A DNA stretch of 64,000 nucleotides from a bacterium (GTDB lineage Bacteria > Myxococcota_A > Bradymonadia > Bradymonadales > Bradymonadaceae). Shown one piece after another: positions 53,685 through 61,817 of the stretch. Every line of letters starts with the position of its first letter. Position 1 is the first letter of the stretch. The stretch covers positions 186,001 through 250,000 of the forward strand of contig JAUIBR010000003.1 in NCBI GenBank assembly GCA_030427705.1, read 5' to 3'. Made by a program: the position numbers and the translations under genes. The notes under the pieces are model-generated. The model made no database searches and was not told the DNA's origin. It worked only from the letters and a program-made list of their open reading frames with translations.

Positions 53685-54338
53685 TTATGGACAGGCCGGT
53701 GCGCAATAGCCGACGCCGGGAACGCCAGAGAACTCACGGCAGAACTCGTTCGCCATGCAGCCTTGGCCGGTGTCTTTCCAGCAGATGCGGCGGCAGAATT
53801 GATTGACGCAGGTCAGGCCGGGCTCGCACGTCCCTGCCATTCCACATGCCTCGCCTTCAACCTGTGTCTCATCGCCATCCTTCAGGAAGCAAAGCAGGTC
53901 GAACTGTGGTGTGCCCATAACCAATTGAAGGTTCACTGCGCAGAATGCATTGGCAGGGCAGTCCTGCAGAACCGGGTCGCAAGTCCCTGTGATGGTGCCA
54001 GGCGTTTCGGGACAGACACCTCCGACGGGGATCGACATATCGGTCATGTCGGCCATGTTCATGTCGGCCATGTCGACCATGTCGGCCATGTCAGTCATGT
54101 CTGACACCGTCATGTCAGTCATGTCACTCATGTCGCTCATGTCGGCCATATCTGCGGGGTTCATGTCTGACGGCATGTCAGTAGTCATGTCGCTGGTCAT
54201 CATGTCGCTGGTCATGTCCGCGCCAGCGTCATTGATGTCCTGGTCGGCGGCCTGAAACTCGATCAAGTCGATGTCCTCGTAGAGCGCACATCCGCCCAAC
54301 AAAACAGCAAGCCCCAAAATGGCGATAAGTCGATGCAT
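53685..54338 (-). CDS. lipoprotein with Asp-Met repeat linker and Cys-rich domain
   Basis: ATG 54338 gives 217 residues. Signal LGLAVLLGGC, then a linker of about 65 residues built on DM with Ala, Ser or Thr (for example SDMTDMADMVDMADMNMADM), then a Cys-rich domain GTCDPVLQDCPANAFCAVN, CRRICWKDTGQGCMANEFC and GYCAPACP. The Cys-rich domain is a clear paralogue of the one at 50802-51413 beyond the kinase, while the linkers differ completely. Function unknown. Confidence 0.82.
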   Translation of the reverse strand: MHRLIAILGLAVLLGGCALYEDIDLIEFQAADQDINDAGADMTSDMMTSDMTTDMPSDMNPADMADMSDMSDMTDMTVSDMTDMADMVDMADMNMADMTDMSIPVGGVCPETPGTITGTCDPVLQDCPANAFCAVNLQLVMGTPQFDLLCFLKDGDETQVEGEACGMAGTCEPGLTCVNQFCRRICWKDTGQGCMANEFCREFSGVPGVGYCAPACP

Positions 54339-54381
54339 CAAATTGAGTCTAAGGCAACCTCTGGCGCGATGCCAGATAACA

Positions 54382-54996
54382 CTATTGTATCGCTGGGTCC
54401 CGAGGTGCGGCATCGAGGTTGTCATCAGATTCCTCTACCAGTTTCACCACTTGTCCATTGGCAAAGGTCTCAACGCTCAACGAACGACGAACATCACCGA
54501 TCTTGAGTTTGATGATGTTGCTGTCACCCGCTTTGGGTCGACCAAATCCGGCTTGCTGAAAGACTGTCTGATTGACCGCAACACCACAGTAAAAGAAGTG
54601 CCCGCAGCCGAAGTCCCAAAAAACCCCTTGATTGACAGGACATTGAAGCGAGAGTTTTTGCCCAAACATGGATTCCGGGAACTCAAACTCTGCCACCAAA
54701 CCCTCTTCCATGAGGCTCTCGATAAGCTCATGGTCGCCACGACCGACTCTACTCCAGCGAATGGTGAGCAGGTAGTCGGTGGGGTGTTGAACAAGATTGT
54801 GTAACTGGCCAGTATCCAATCCCAACCGTCCCGATTCGGGAAGCGACCGAAGAATGCACACCTCTTCAGTAGTTTCCGTTTCAGGACTTTGTTTGAGAAC
54901 CGGTTCGTTCCCGTTCTCTTGGACTTTCCAAACCGACAATTTCTCGGATTCGCATCCGAACAAAACGATTATGCAAGGGAGCAGGAATTGTCGCAC
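54382..54996 (-). CDS. lipoprotein of unknown function
   Basis: GTG 54996, with GGGGA five bases before it, gives 204 residues. MRQFLLPCIIVLFGC is a lipoprotein signal with lipobox LFGC. The mature part is beta-rich and has two Cys pairs (EEVCILRSL, SLQCPVNQGVFWDFGCGHFF). No family recognised. It is upstream of the Cys-rich lipoprotein on the same strand, 43 bases away. The 207 bases further upstream, to 55203, hold no feature I can see. Confidence 0.65.
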   Translation of the reverse strand: MRQFLLPCIIVLFGCESEKLSVWKVQENGNEPVLKQSPETETTEEVCILRSLPESGRLGLDTGQLHNLVQHPTDYLLTIRWSRVGRGDHELIESLMEEGLVAEFEFPESMFGQKLSLQCPVNQGVFWDFGCGHFFYCGVAVNQTVFQQAGFGRPKAGDSNIIKLKIGDVRRSLSVETFANGQVVKLVEESDDNLDAAPRDPAIQ

Positions 54997-55203
54997 GTCA
55001 TCCCCAAAACAGTTTGGTTAATGCCAACCCGTTCAGGATTCGCAAGTCTGCATGCCAAATGGGGAGTCTTGCTGCACAAAACAAGGTCGCAACTGCTCAC
55101 CAGAGCAAACACAACGAAGGTTCGCAGTCGATTCATTCAGGTTCTCTGAGTTAGTGTTCACTGAGCTTAACACAAACCGCGTTCAACTCCATAAGGACAA
55201 GCC

Positions 55204-56367
55204 ATGATACGCCCGTTAAATGTAGACGAGCTGGACCAACTGTTCGCGATCCGCGAGGTCGCTTTCTTGGATTGGACCGACTACTCGAAACCCGAAAATC
55301 GGCAGATTCACCTGGATCGCCTTAAATACCGCTACGGTAGTTTTAATGGGGACGCGCTGGCTGCTACTGCCTCGTGGTACCCGTTCAACATGTACCTGCA
55401 CGGAAAACTGCAGCCCGTCTGGGGCCTGGCGAGTGTGGCGACGGCGGGCGAGTATCGTCGCAAGGGGCATGTTGCAAAGTTGTTGAATGCGGGGCTCGAG
55501 ATGATGAACCGCCAGGGCGTCGGTTGGTGTCTGGAGTATCCGTTCGACCCTCGGTTTTACGGGCGGTACGGCTGGTCGACCGTGTCGAACGGCAACTTCT
55601 ACGAAGTGCCAAGTGGGTGGCTTCGGCGAGACGAAGTTTCTGCAAAACGAATAGGATTGGAGCAAGTCGAACAGGCGCATGAAATCTACGATACGTGGGC
55701 ATCACGCTATAACTTCGCCTTTGGTCGCGACGACAAGATCCAAGAGAGCTGGCGCTACCTGTTTGGCAAAGCACCCTGGCACGACCAAAGCCAACGCCGA
55801 TTTGCGTATGTGATGGACGGCGCCTACTGCGTGGCCATCATCTCGCGAAAGGACGGCGGGAAGACATTGCATGTCTTGGACTGGGGCCACTCAACGCCTG
55901 CAGGGTTCCAGGCGCTCTTGTCGTTCTGGGGCGGCTTCCACGGTCAGGTCGACAAAGTCCGCGTGCAGCTGCCATCCGATTCGCCACTGCAACATGAATG
56001 GAGCGAGTACGTCGTCCCGCACCCACACCCATTGCAAGCCCGCATCGTAAGCGCTCAAGCGGCTTTGAGCGGCATCCCCGCCGACCAATTCTTCTCCATC
56101 GCGTTGGCGGTTACCGACGATTTTTGCGGGTGGAACAACCAAACCTATCGAGTCAAAGGTGATGGCGAGTTCTCAAGCGCGGAAATCACGTCCGACGAGC
56201 CCGACGCGACCATCGATGTCAGAGGCTTGGCGCGCTTGCTCAGCGGAACCATCGACGTTGGGACGGCTTTGCACTACGGGGAGTTAGACGCTGCGAACGA
56301 CAAGGTATGGGGTCTACAGCACTTGGAGATTGGTCCGGCACACATGTCGCTGTCCGACTATTTCTGA
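55204..56367 (+). CDS. Eis-like multi-acetylating GNAT acetyltransferase
   Basis: The 387-residue protein follows the Eis layout: N-terminal GNAT (about 1-130) with VWGLASVATAGEYRRKGHVA as acetyl-CoA motif, a second GNAT-like domain (about 145-270) and a C-terminal sterol-carrier-like domain (about 285-387). It ends MSLSDYF, with the C-terminal Phe whose carboxylate is the general base in Eis enzymes, and has YGRYGWSTVS (the conserved Tyr donor region). It should acetylate amines of polyamines, aminoglycosides or proteins. Confidence 0.88.
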   Translation: MIRPLNVDELDQLFAIREVAFLDWTDYSKPENRQIHLDRLKYRYGSFNGDALAATASWYPFNMYLHGKLQPVWGLASVATAGEYRRKGHVAKLLNAGLEMMNRQGVGWCLEYPFDPRFYGRYGWSTVSNGNFYEVPSGWLRRDEVSAKRIGLEQVEQAHEIYDTWASRYNFAFGRDDKIQESWRYLFGKAPWHDQSQRRFAYVMDGAYCVAIISRKDGGKTLHVLDWGHSTPAGFQALLSFWGGFHGQVDKVRVQLPSDSPLQHEWSEYVVPHPHPLQARIVSAQAALSGIPADQFFSIALAVTDDFCGWNNQTYRVKGDGEFSSAEITSDEPDATIDVRGLARLLSGTIDVGTALHYGELDAANDKVWGLQHLEIGPAHMSLSDYF

Positions 56368-56453
56368 CCGATTCACATACATTTCACTTCGATTGCGGTT
56401 GGGTTTCATCGGAGTGCTCTAGATTGCATTCATCGACGTTCTGAGAGGTTGTC

Positions 56454-56810
56454 ATGATTGCAGGAAAGAAGACGCTGATTCTCCCACCGATTGTTGGTCT
56501 TGTGCTGGCCGCTTCTGCCCTTTGGCTATACGCCGAACAATTGGATAGCGAGGGCTGTCATTATCCAGCCGGCGAAATGGTTGAGGTCGTGGTCGCGAAG
56601 CGCCCAGTCCGAGCCTACACAGTGCTCACATTTGAAGATGTTCAGGTTAAGAAGCTTCCAGCCCGGTTTATGCCACCGGGTTTTTTGAAGGCTCAAGAAG
56701 CTCATTTGTATGTGGGTCAGCGCGTTCGTGTCGATGTGGAACGAGAAGCCCTCGTCCTCGCAACAGACTTCGACGAACCAGATGGGGAATACCAACGCGT
56801 TATCTTTTGA
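56454..56810 (+). CDS. membrane-anchored SAF/CpaB-like protein, paralogue 1
   Basis: The 118-residue protein has an N-terminal anchor (LILPPIVGLVLAASALWLYA), then one SAF-like domain: EMVEVVVAKRPVRAYTVLTF, LPARFMPPGFLKAQE and VGQRVRVDVEREALVLATDF. The motif ExLPxRFxPP and the following YLGQxxxVxVExGxMV pattern are shared with the three genes at 57885-59442. SAF domains occur in CpaB (pilus) and FlgA (flagellar P-ring chaperone); no other pilus gene is in the window, so the role is open. Confidence 0.75.
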   Translation: MIAGKKTLILPPIVGLVLAASALWLYAEQLDSEGCHYPAGEMVEVVVAKRPVRAYTVLTFEDVQVKKLPARFMPPGFLKAQEAHLYVGQRVRVDVEREALVLATDFDEPDGEYQRVIF

Positions 56811-56819
56811 GCTCACAAC

Positions 56820-56930
56820 AAAACAGGAGGCGAAGCCTCCTAGATAACACGAGGCAAGGCCTCGTAGAAAACACGCAGTAGATAACACGAGGCAGCGCCT
56901 CGTAGACAACGCGAGGCAAAGCCGAGCTAC
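56820..56930. repeat. mini-hairpin array, spacer TAGATAACA
   Basis: Hairpins GGAGGC-GAA-GCCTCC, CGAGGC-AAG-GCCTCG and CGAGGC-AGC-GCCTCG are separated by TAGATAACA, TAGAAAACA or TAGACAACG, followed by a weaker copy. The stems are six pairs long and the spacers A/T-rich. The array lies between the ends of two convergent genes and may also act as terminator. Confidence 0.78.
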
Positions 56931-57493
56931 TAAGCCGATCCCTTCGATGTCGCCCAAAGCAGCTTCGAAGGATCGAATCCCTGCGAACGCATGATTTCTT
57001 CGTAATCGCTGTGGACGGAGCGGCCAGCCACGATACGGAATGCGTCCACCACTTCGTCGAATTTCGCGCTCAGCTCCCGGAAGATGTACTCGAAAATCCC
57101 GCCAGGCTGCTTGAACTCCATCATGTCAGTCAGCGAGCTGTACGCGGTGCGCCCAACACGCCGATAGTATGATGGAGACAGGCTTCGGCGAGCGAGTCGA
57201 GCCTCGAAAAAACCGCATGAATAAAGGCTCGCATCGCCTAGTGCCCTATAGATTTCGATCCGGCGTTCACCATCACTATGGATAGCTTCATCCAGAATCT
57301 GGGCAGCGGGTTTATCGAACCCAATATGATCGCGGGTCTCAGGGCTGAGCTTGGCGTACCCATCCAATAGGTGGACTAGGTAGGCTTCCGTCTCTTCGGA
57401 TGTCTGGGCGCCTGTTTCCTTTAGCGCGATTGATAACTCATCGTGAAAAAACTCCAACAGGCTGTTGAACTTCTCGATATGAGCTTCCGACAT
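56930..57493 (-). CDS. protein of unknown function
   Basis: A 187-residue soluble, helix-rich protein: SLLEFFHDELSIALKETGAQ at the N-terminus, then AYLVHLLDGYAKLSP, SPSYYRRVGRTAYSSLTDMM and a C-terminal DYEEIMRSQGFDPSKLL. No family recognised and no signal peptide. It lies between the first SAF paralogue and the three-gene SAF operon but on the opposite strand. Confidence 0.6.
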   Translation of the reverse strand: MSEAHIEKFNSLLEFFHDELSIALKETGAQTSEETEAYLVHLLDGYAKLSPETRDHIGFDKPAAQILDEAIHSDGERRIEIYRALGDASLYSCGFFEARLARRSLSPSYYRRVGRTAYSSLTDMMEFKQPGGIFEYIFRELSAKFDEVVDAFRIVAGRSVHSDYEEIMRSQGFDPSKLLWATSKGSA

Positions 57494-57639
57494 CTAACAC
57501 TCCATGCTCGGTTGCATTTGATAGTGAGGGTTCGCCTCAACTGAATTGTAGCAGAGGGTGGGGTGTTGCCCAAGAAAGTTGGGTGCGTTGGGTTTTAGTG
57601 GTTGGTTTCACGGGGTTTTCGGACGGTGCGGGGGATTGC

Positions 57640-57796
57640 TTTGCGCGGATTGCTCGCATTGCTTCGCTCGCCAGCGGCCATTGCTTTGCGACAATTCTCT
57701 TGGCAATGCCCTATGGAATTGACTCGCCAGAAATTGTCCCGAGGCGAGCGAAGCGAAGCCGAGAAATCGCCCCGAGGCGCAGCCGAGGAATCTGCC
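57640..57796. repeat. hairpin-rich repeat element before the SAF operon
   Basis: Begins with GCTTCGCTCG-type units. From 57691 it contains ACAATTCTCTTGGCAATGCC then CTATGGAATTG, followed by GAGGCGAGCGAAGC units and CCGAGAAATCGCCCCGAGGC. The part from 57691 to 57794 resembles 59479-59592 in the same orientation. With flanking bases it occupies most of the 391-base gap; a GGAGG ribosome site for the next gene is at 57876-57880. Confidence 0.7.
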
Positions 57797-57884
57797 TAAA
57801 TTCACACGATTTTCACGTCACAATCAGAAGAGATTCGTGCCTCCCCTGTAGTGTTCGCTTCCAATTCACAACACGGAGGCACGC

Positions 57885-58490
57885 ATGTTGGTGCGCAAAC
57901 GATGGTTCCTACCCAGTCTAATCGCAATGATCTTGCTATGTGGGGGCTTGTTCTACCTCTATGTCAGCCAAATCGAGTCGTGCGGCGGCCGAGAGTTCGT
58001 TCGGCCCCAGGTAGAAGTGGTCAAAGCGGCCCGCAACATTCCAGCCGGAACTCCGCTGACAAAGGACCGCATCACCACCGAGATGGTGCCTGAGCGCTTC
58101 CTGCCGCCCAATCCGCTTCTCATCGAAGACCTGAACATCTACTTGGGGATTCCGTTCGCCGTGAATGTCGAAGAAGGTGCGATGGTTCTCGCTTCCGATT
58201 TCTCGGTTCATGAACTGGAAGCGAATGCTGAATACATCAAGGTCGTCGTGTTCGACCGCAAGGTGTTAGCCGGCGAGGTGCTTCGGGCTTCTGATGTGAC
58301 CGAGAAGACCGTCCCGATTCCTCCAGCCCTCCGCGAGTTCCCGACGAAAAGCCCAGAGTACCCTGATCTGGTTGGCAAACGGCTGTTGGTCGACAAAAAG
58401 AAAGGCGACCTACTCCTGCAAACCGAGGTTTCCGGAAAAGACAAATGCGAAGTCGCAAAGCCAGATGTTCAAGAGGAGACAATATGGTGA
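57885..58490 (+). CDS. membrane-anchored tandem SAF/CpaB-like protein, paralogue 2
   Basis: The 201-residue protein has an N-terminal anchor (LPSLIAMILLCGGLFYLYV) and a first SAF domain (about 38-110: QVEVVKAARNIPAGTPLTKD, MVPERFLPPNPLLIED). A second, shorter SAF-like part (about 115-190: VVVFDRKVLAGEVLRASDVT, DLVGKRLLVDKKKGDLLL) follows. CpaB proteins have the N-terminal anchor and one SAF domain plus a RcpC part, so this is a variant. ATG overlaps the following gene's start region as ATGGTGA. Confidence 0.8.
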   Translation: MLVRKRWFLPSLIAMILLCGGLFYLYVSQIESCGGREFVRPQVEVVKAARNIPAGTPLTKDRITTEMVPERFLPPNPLLIEDLNIYLGIPFAVNVEEGAMVLASDFSVHELEANAEYIKVVVFDRKVLAGEVLRASDVTEKTVPIPPALREFPTKSPEYPDLVGKRLLVDKKKGDLLLQTEVSGKDKCEVAKPDVQEETIW

Positions 58491-59089
58491 GCCGCAAACG
58501 AATGGTCTTGGCTACCTGCATTTCGCTCATCTTGTTGTGTGGAGCGTTATTTTCTGTGTGGATCGACTATCTAGAAAACGAACGCTCGGAACCATATCGA
58601 GACCAGATCGAAGTCGTGAAGGCGGCACGAAATCTCCGCGTTGGCACGATACTGACCAAAGACAAGATCACCACGGAGCAAGTGCCTGAGCGTTTTCTTC
58701 CGCCGAACCCGCTGCTTGAGGAGGACCTCAACCTTTATCTGGGTCAGCCGATTTACGTCAAAGTCGATGAAGGAGCCATGATTGTCACTTCGACCTTCGC
58801 CAGATCTAAACTGACCCCGACGATGGAAGAAGTTGGCGTTGTTACGTTTCAACGAAAGGTGTTTGCGGGTGAGGTACTGAGGCAAACAGACGTCGATCAA
58901 GAGATTCTATTACTGCCGAAGGAACTGTCAGAGTCGCTTGTGGACGAGGTGGATTACACAGACCTGATTGGCAAACCGTTGTTGGTCGACAAGATCGAAG
59001 GTGATGTTCTGTTGCCAACAGAGGTTTGTCTCGACGGCGACGGCGATTGTGAAATCGTGCCAGCTCACTCTCGAGAACCAGGATGGTGA
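58484..59089 (+). CDS. membrane-anchored tandem SAF/CpaB-like protein, paralogue 3
   Basis: ATG 58484, with GAGGAG seven bases before it, gives 201 residues and overlaps the preceding stop by seven bases. Layout is the same as paralogue 2: anchor (LATCISLILLCGALFSVW), first SAF (QIEVVKAARNLRVGTILTKD, QVPERFLPPNPLLEED) and second part (VVTFQRKVFAGEVLRQTDVD, DLIGKPLLVDKIEGDVLL), then a DGDGDCEI tail. About half of the residues agree with paralogue 2 by eye, a plain tandem duplication. Confidence 0.8.
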   Translation: MVSRKRMVLATCISLILLCGALFSVWIDYLENERSEPYRDQIEVVKAARNLRVGTILTKDKITTEQVPERFLPPNPLLEEDLNLYLGQPIYVKVDEGAMIVTSTFARSKLTPTMEEVGVVTFQRKVFAGEVLRQTDVDQEILLLPKELSESLVDEVDYTDLIGKPLLVDKIEGDVLLPTEVCLDGDGDCEIVPAHSREPGW

Positions 59090-59442
59090 GCCGCCAACGC
59101 ACCATCTTAGCCATATCATTTCTGCCGATTGTCTTCTTCTTTCTGGGGTTCGTGGCGCATTGCATCTACGTGGCACATTTCCAGATCAGAGGCTGTTCAG
59201 ATGCGTACCGATGGAGCGAAGTCGTGAAGGCGACCGAGGACATTCCAGCCGGGACACCTCTACGGAAGAACCAAGTTACGACGCAGTATGTCCTGAAGAG
59301 TTCACTTCCGATCAATCCCCTGGAAGCCCGTGACTTCGACATTTATGTTGGCAGTCTACTCGACGTGAACATTGAAAAAGGCTCTGTAATCCGAAGTTCG
59401 CAGTTTCGCGTAGAAGTAGTTGCGGACTGTCACGGTTGTTAG
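59083..59442 (+). CDS. membrane-anchored SAF/CpaB-like protein, paralogue 4, short
   Basis: ATG 59083 overlaps the preceding stop by seven bases and starts MVSRQRT, like MVSRKRM of paralogue 3. The 119-residue protein has an anchor (ILAISFLPIVFFFLGFVAHC), one SAF domain (SEVVKATEDIPAGTPLRKNQ, VLKSSLPINPLEARDF, YVGSLLDVNIEKGSV) and ends VADCHGC. The second SAF-like half is missing, and the PERFLPP motif has decayed to KSSLPI. It may be a degenerating copy. Confidence 0.75.
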   Translation: MVSRQRTILAISFLPIVFFFLGFVAHCIYVAHFQIRGCSDAYRWSEVVKATEDIPAGTPLRKNQVTTQYVLKSSLPINPLEARDFDIYVGSLLDVNIEKGSVIRSSQFRVEVVADCHGC

Positions 59443-59478
59443 CATCGTTTCGGTTCGTCAGCACCTATCTGCTACACC

Positions 59479-59592
59479 ACAATTCTATTGGAAACGCCCC
59501 ATGGAATTGTCCCGCAAGGAATCACCCCAAGGCGAGCGAAGCAAAGCCGAGAAATCGCCCCGAGGCGAGCGAAGCAAAGCCGAGAAATCGTC
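59479..59592. repeat. hairpin-rich repeat element after the SAF operon
   Basis: ACAATTCTATTGGAAACGCC then CCATGGAATTG, followed by two copies of GGCGAGCGAAGCAAAGCCGA separated by GAAATCGCCCCGA. By eye about 28 of the first 31 bases agree with 57691-57721. The gap from 59443 to 59719 holds no gene. Confidence 0.7.
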
Positions 59593-59719
59593 TGGCCCAC
59601 GGAATTGCCCAAATCCCTTCCCCGCCTTCCGCCAGTCCTTCCCCGCCTTACTAAGACTTGACCATCAAGCCCCAAATCACTAGGTTTCGCTGCCCTTTGG
59701 GACTCAGATTGGTGAAGTG

Positions 59720-61105
59720 ATGAACGAAACGCAGCAAGACCCATACGCAAACAACGGCGATGTTAACGCGATGCCCAACGTCGGGCGTCCCGGCAAACGC
59801 GTGTTCATCGAGACGTACGGCTGCCAGATGAACCTGGCGGACAGCGAACTCATGGGCGGGATCTTGTCGCAGGAAGGCTACACCGCCGCGCAATCTCTGG
59901 AAGAGAGCGACGTCATTCTCATCAACACGTGTGCTGTACGCGAGAAAGCGGAAGAGCGCGTGTTTGGTCGACTTTCGCACCTTCTGCGCCTCAAAAACGA
60001 GAATCCCGAGCTGATTCTGGGTGTGACGGGCTGCATGGCCAACCACCTGAAAGAGTCGATTACGAAGCGTGCGCCATACGTTGATCTTGTTGTGGGTCCG
60101 GACGCCTATCGCCGTCTGCCGGGTCTTCTGGTCGACGCGCAGAACGAAGAGGTCGACCCGCTTATCGACGTGAAGCTCGACAAGCGTGAGGTCTACGACG
60201 GGCTAAAGCCTGTGCGGACGCCAGGCATCTCGGCGTGGATTTCGGTCCAGCGCGGCTGCGATAAATTCTGCACCTTCTGCGTTGTGCCGTTTACCCGCGG
60301 ACGTGAGCGTGGCGTGCCTCCTGAGGACATCCTCGCGCAGTGTCACGACATTGCTGAGCGCGGGTACAAAGAGGTCACGCTGCTTGGTCAGACCGTCAAC
60401 TCGTATGTTTGGGAAGACTGGGACTTTGCCGACCTGCTCGCCGCGATCGCCAAGATCGATGGTCTGGACCGCATTCGATTCACCTCGCCATACCCCACCG
60501 ACTTCAAGACGAAGCTGCTGGAAACCATGGCAGAATATGACAATATTTGTAACTACCTGCACTTGCCTGCGCAGAGCGGTTCCGACGACGTGCTCGAGCG
60601 CATGAAGCGTATGTATACCCGCCAGCAGTTCGACGACTTGGTCGGTGAGATTCGAACGATTGTCCCAGACATGGCGATGTCGACCGACATCATCGTGGGC
60701 TTCCCGGGTGAGACGGACGAGGACTACGAAAAGACGTTGGATCTGATGCGCAAGACGCGCTTCGACTTCGGCTATTTGTTCAAATACAGCGAGCGAAGCC
60801 TAACTGCTGCTGCGCGCGGAATTCCGGACGATATCCCCGAAGAAGTGAAGGTTGAGCGACTCTCAAAGCTCATCGCGCTTCAAGAAGACATCAGCCGCGA
60901 GATCTTCCAAGGCCGCGTCGGTACTACTCAACAGGTCATGGTCATCGGCGATTCTCGCCGTGACGACACACAGCTTTGCGGTCGTACGGACGACTTCAAG
61001 ATGACGGTTTTCGACAAGCCTGACTACGAGCTGAAGCCAGGTGACCTAGTTGATGTTGTGGTCGAAACGGCGACCAGCCACACGCTTATCGGGCGAGTCG
61101 CTTAG
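59720..61105 (+). CDS. miaB: tRNA-2-methylthio-N6-dimethylallyladenosine synthase MiaB
   Basis: ATG 59720 (GTG 59717 is an in-frame alternative) gives 461 residues. The UPF0004 domain has its three Cys in ETYGCQMNLADSE, INTCAVREKAEER and GVTGCMANHL. The radical SAM cluster is QRGCDKFCTFCVVPFTRGRE, and a TRAM domain ends the protein (about 385-455). It methylthiolates i6A37 in tRNAs reading UNN codons. Four-base overlap with the convergent stop. Confidence 0.97.
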   Translation: MNETQQDPYANNGDVNAMPNVGRPGKRVFIETYGCQMNLADSELMGGILSQEGYTAAQSLEESDVILINTCAVREKAEERVFGRLSHLLRLKNENPELILGVTGCMANHLKESITKRAPYVDLVVGPDAYRRLPGLLVDAQNEEVDPLIDVKLDKREVYDGLKPVRTPGISAWISVQRGCDKFCTFCVVPFTRGRERGVPPEDILAQCHDIAERGYKEVTLLGQTVNSYVWEDWDFADLLAAIAKIDGLDRIRFTSPYPTDFKTKLLETMAEYDNICNYLHLPAQSGSDDVLERMKRMYTRQQFDDLVGEIRTIVPDMAMSTDIIVGFPGETDEDYEKTLDLMRKTRFDFGYLFKYSERSLTAAARGIPDDIPEEVKVERLSKLIALQEDISREIFQGRVGTTQQVMVIGDSRRDDTQLCGRTDDFKMTVFDKPDYELKPGDLVDVVVETATSHTLIGRVA

Positions 61106-61722
61106 CGCGATTTGTACTCGACCGCGAAGTCCTGCCAGAGCGGCTGAATGCACTTCAAACGCTCCGAGAGATTCGACTGACGGCACGCGTTCAGGCTTTC
61201 CATCCGGTTGACGGGCTTCGCGCAGAAGCTCTCCATCTTCACGCGACCAAGCGGGCTAATCACCACGGGCTCAATGCATGTGGGCGGGCGCGTTGCGGGG
61301 TCGAGCTCCGAGAATCCATATTCGATATCAACAATGACACCACCGCCGGGACGCGGCCGCATGGTCACATCAATCAGAGTCTTGGGGTTGGCTGCAGAGG
61401 TGAACTGCCAGGTCCTCGTGGCGGTCGAAATCTCGAAGCGATGTGGTCGCTGATCACCAACCAGCGCGCCGGGAAACTCGATGAACCCATCATCGCCGTC
61501 GATATCAGTGAGTGAAACCCGGAGGTTCTTAATGGCCTCCACCGTTGGTCGAACGACCTGATAGCCCGCATGCTGAGCTGTATGTATCCGTGCCGCTGTC
61601 CCCGGGGCTAGCCGGCTTTCCTGCACTTCCGGTTGAACAGGTCGTGGCGCTTCTGATTGAACTTGGCTTGTCTGAGTCCCGCAACCCACCAAACCTAAAA
61701 CCAGAACCAAGATAATCCGCAT
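61102..61722 (-). CDS. lipoprotein of unknown function
   Basis: The 206-residue protein has signal MRIILVLVLGLVGC (lipobox LVGC), a Gln/Pro/Glu linker to about residue 40 and a mixed domain with four Cys (PPTCIEPVV, ESFCAKPVN, LNACRQS, LKCIQPL). Its end (WQDFAVEYKSR) overlaps the miaB stop. No family recognised. The heptamer array H lies 21 bases upstream. Confidence 0.72.
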   Translation of the reverse strand: MRIILVLVLGLVGCGTQTSQVQSEAPRPVQPEVQESRLAPGTAARIHTAQHAGYQVVRPTVEAIKNLRVSLTDIDGDDGFIEFPGALVGDQRPHRFEISTATRTWQFTSAANPKTLIDVTMRPRPGGGVIVDIEYGFSELDPATRPPTCIEPVVISPLGRVKMESFCAKPVNRMESLNACRQSNLSERLKCIQPLWQDFAVEYKSR

Positions 61723-61742
61723 CCGACCAGTCTAACGACCAG

Positions 61743-61811
61743 AGAACCAAGAACCAAGAACTGAAAACCAAGAACCAAGAACCAAAAACCAAAAACCAAA
61801 AACCAAGAACC
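61743..61811. repeat. (CCAAGAA)n heptamer array, locus H
   Basis: The longest of the heptamer arrays: about nine units of CCAAGAA or CCAAAAA between a lipoprotein gene (minus) and the metal-uptake promoter (plus). Confidence 0.78.
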
Positions 61812-61817
61812 CATTCA

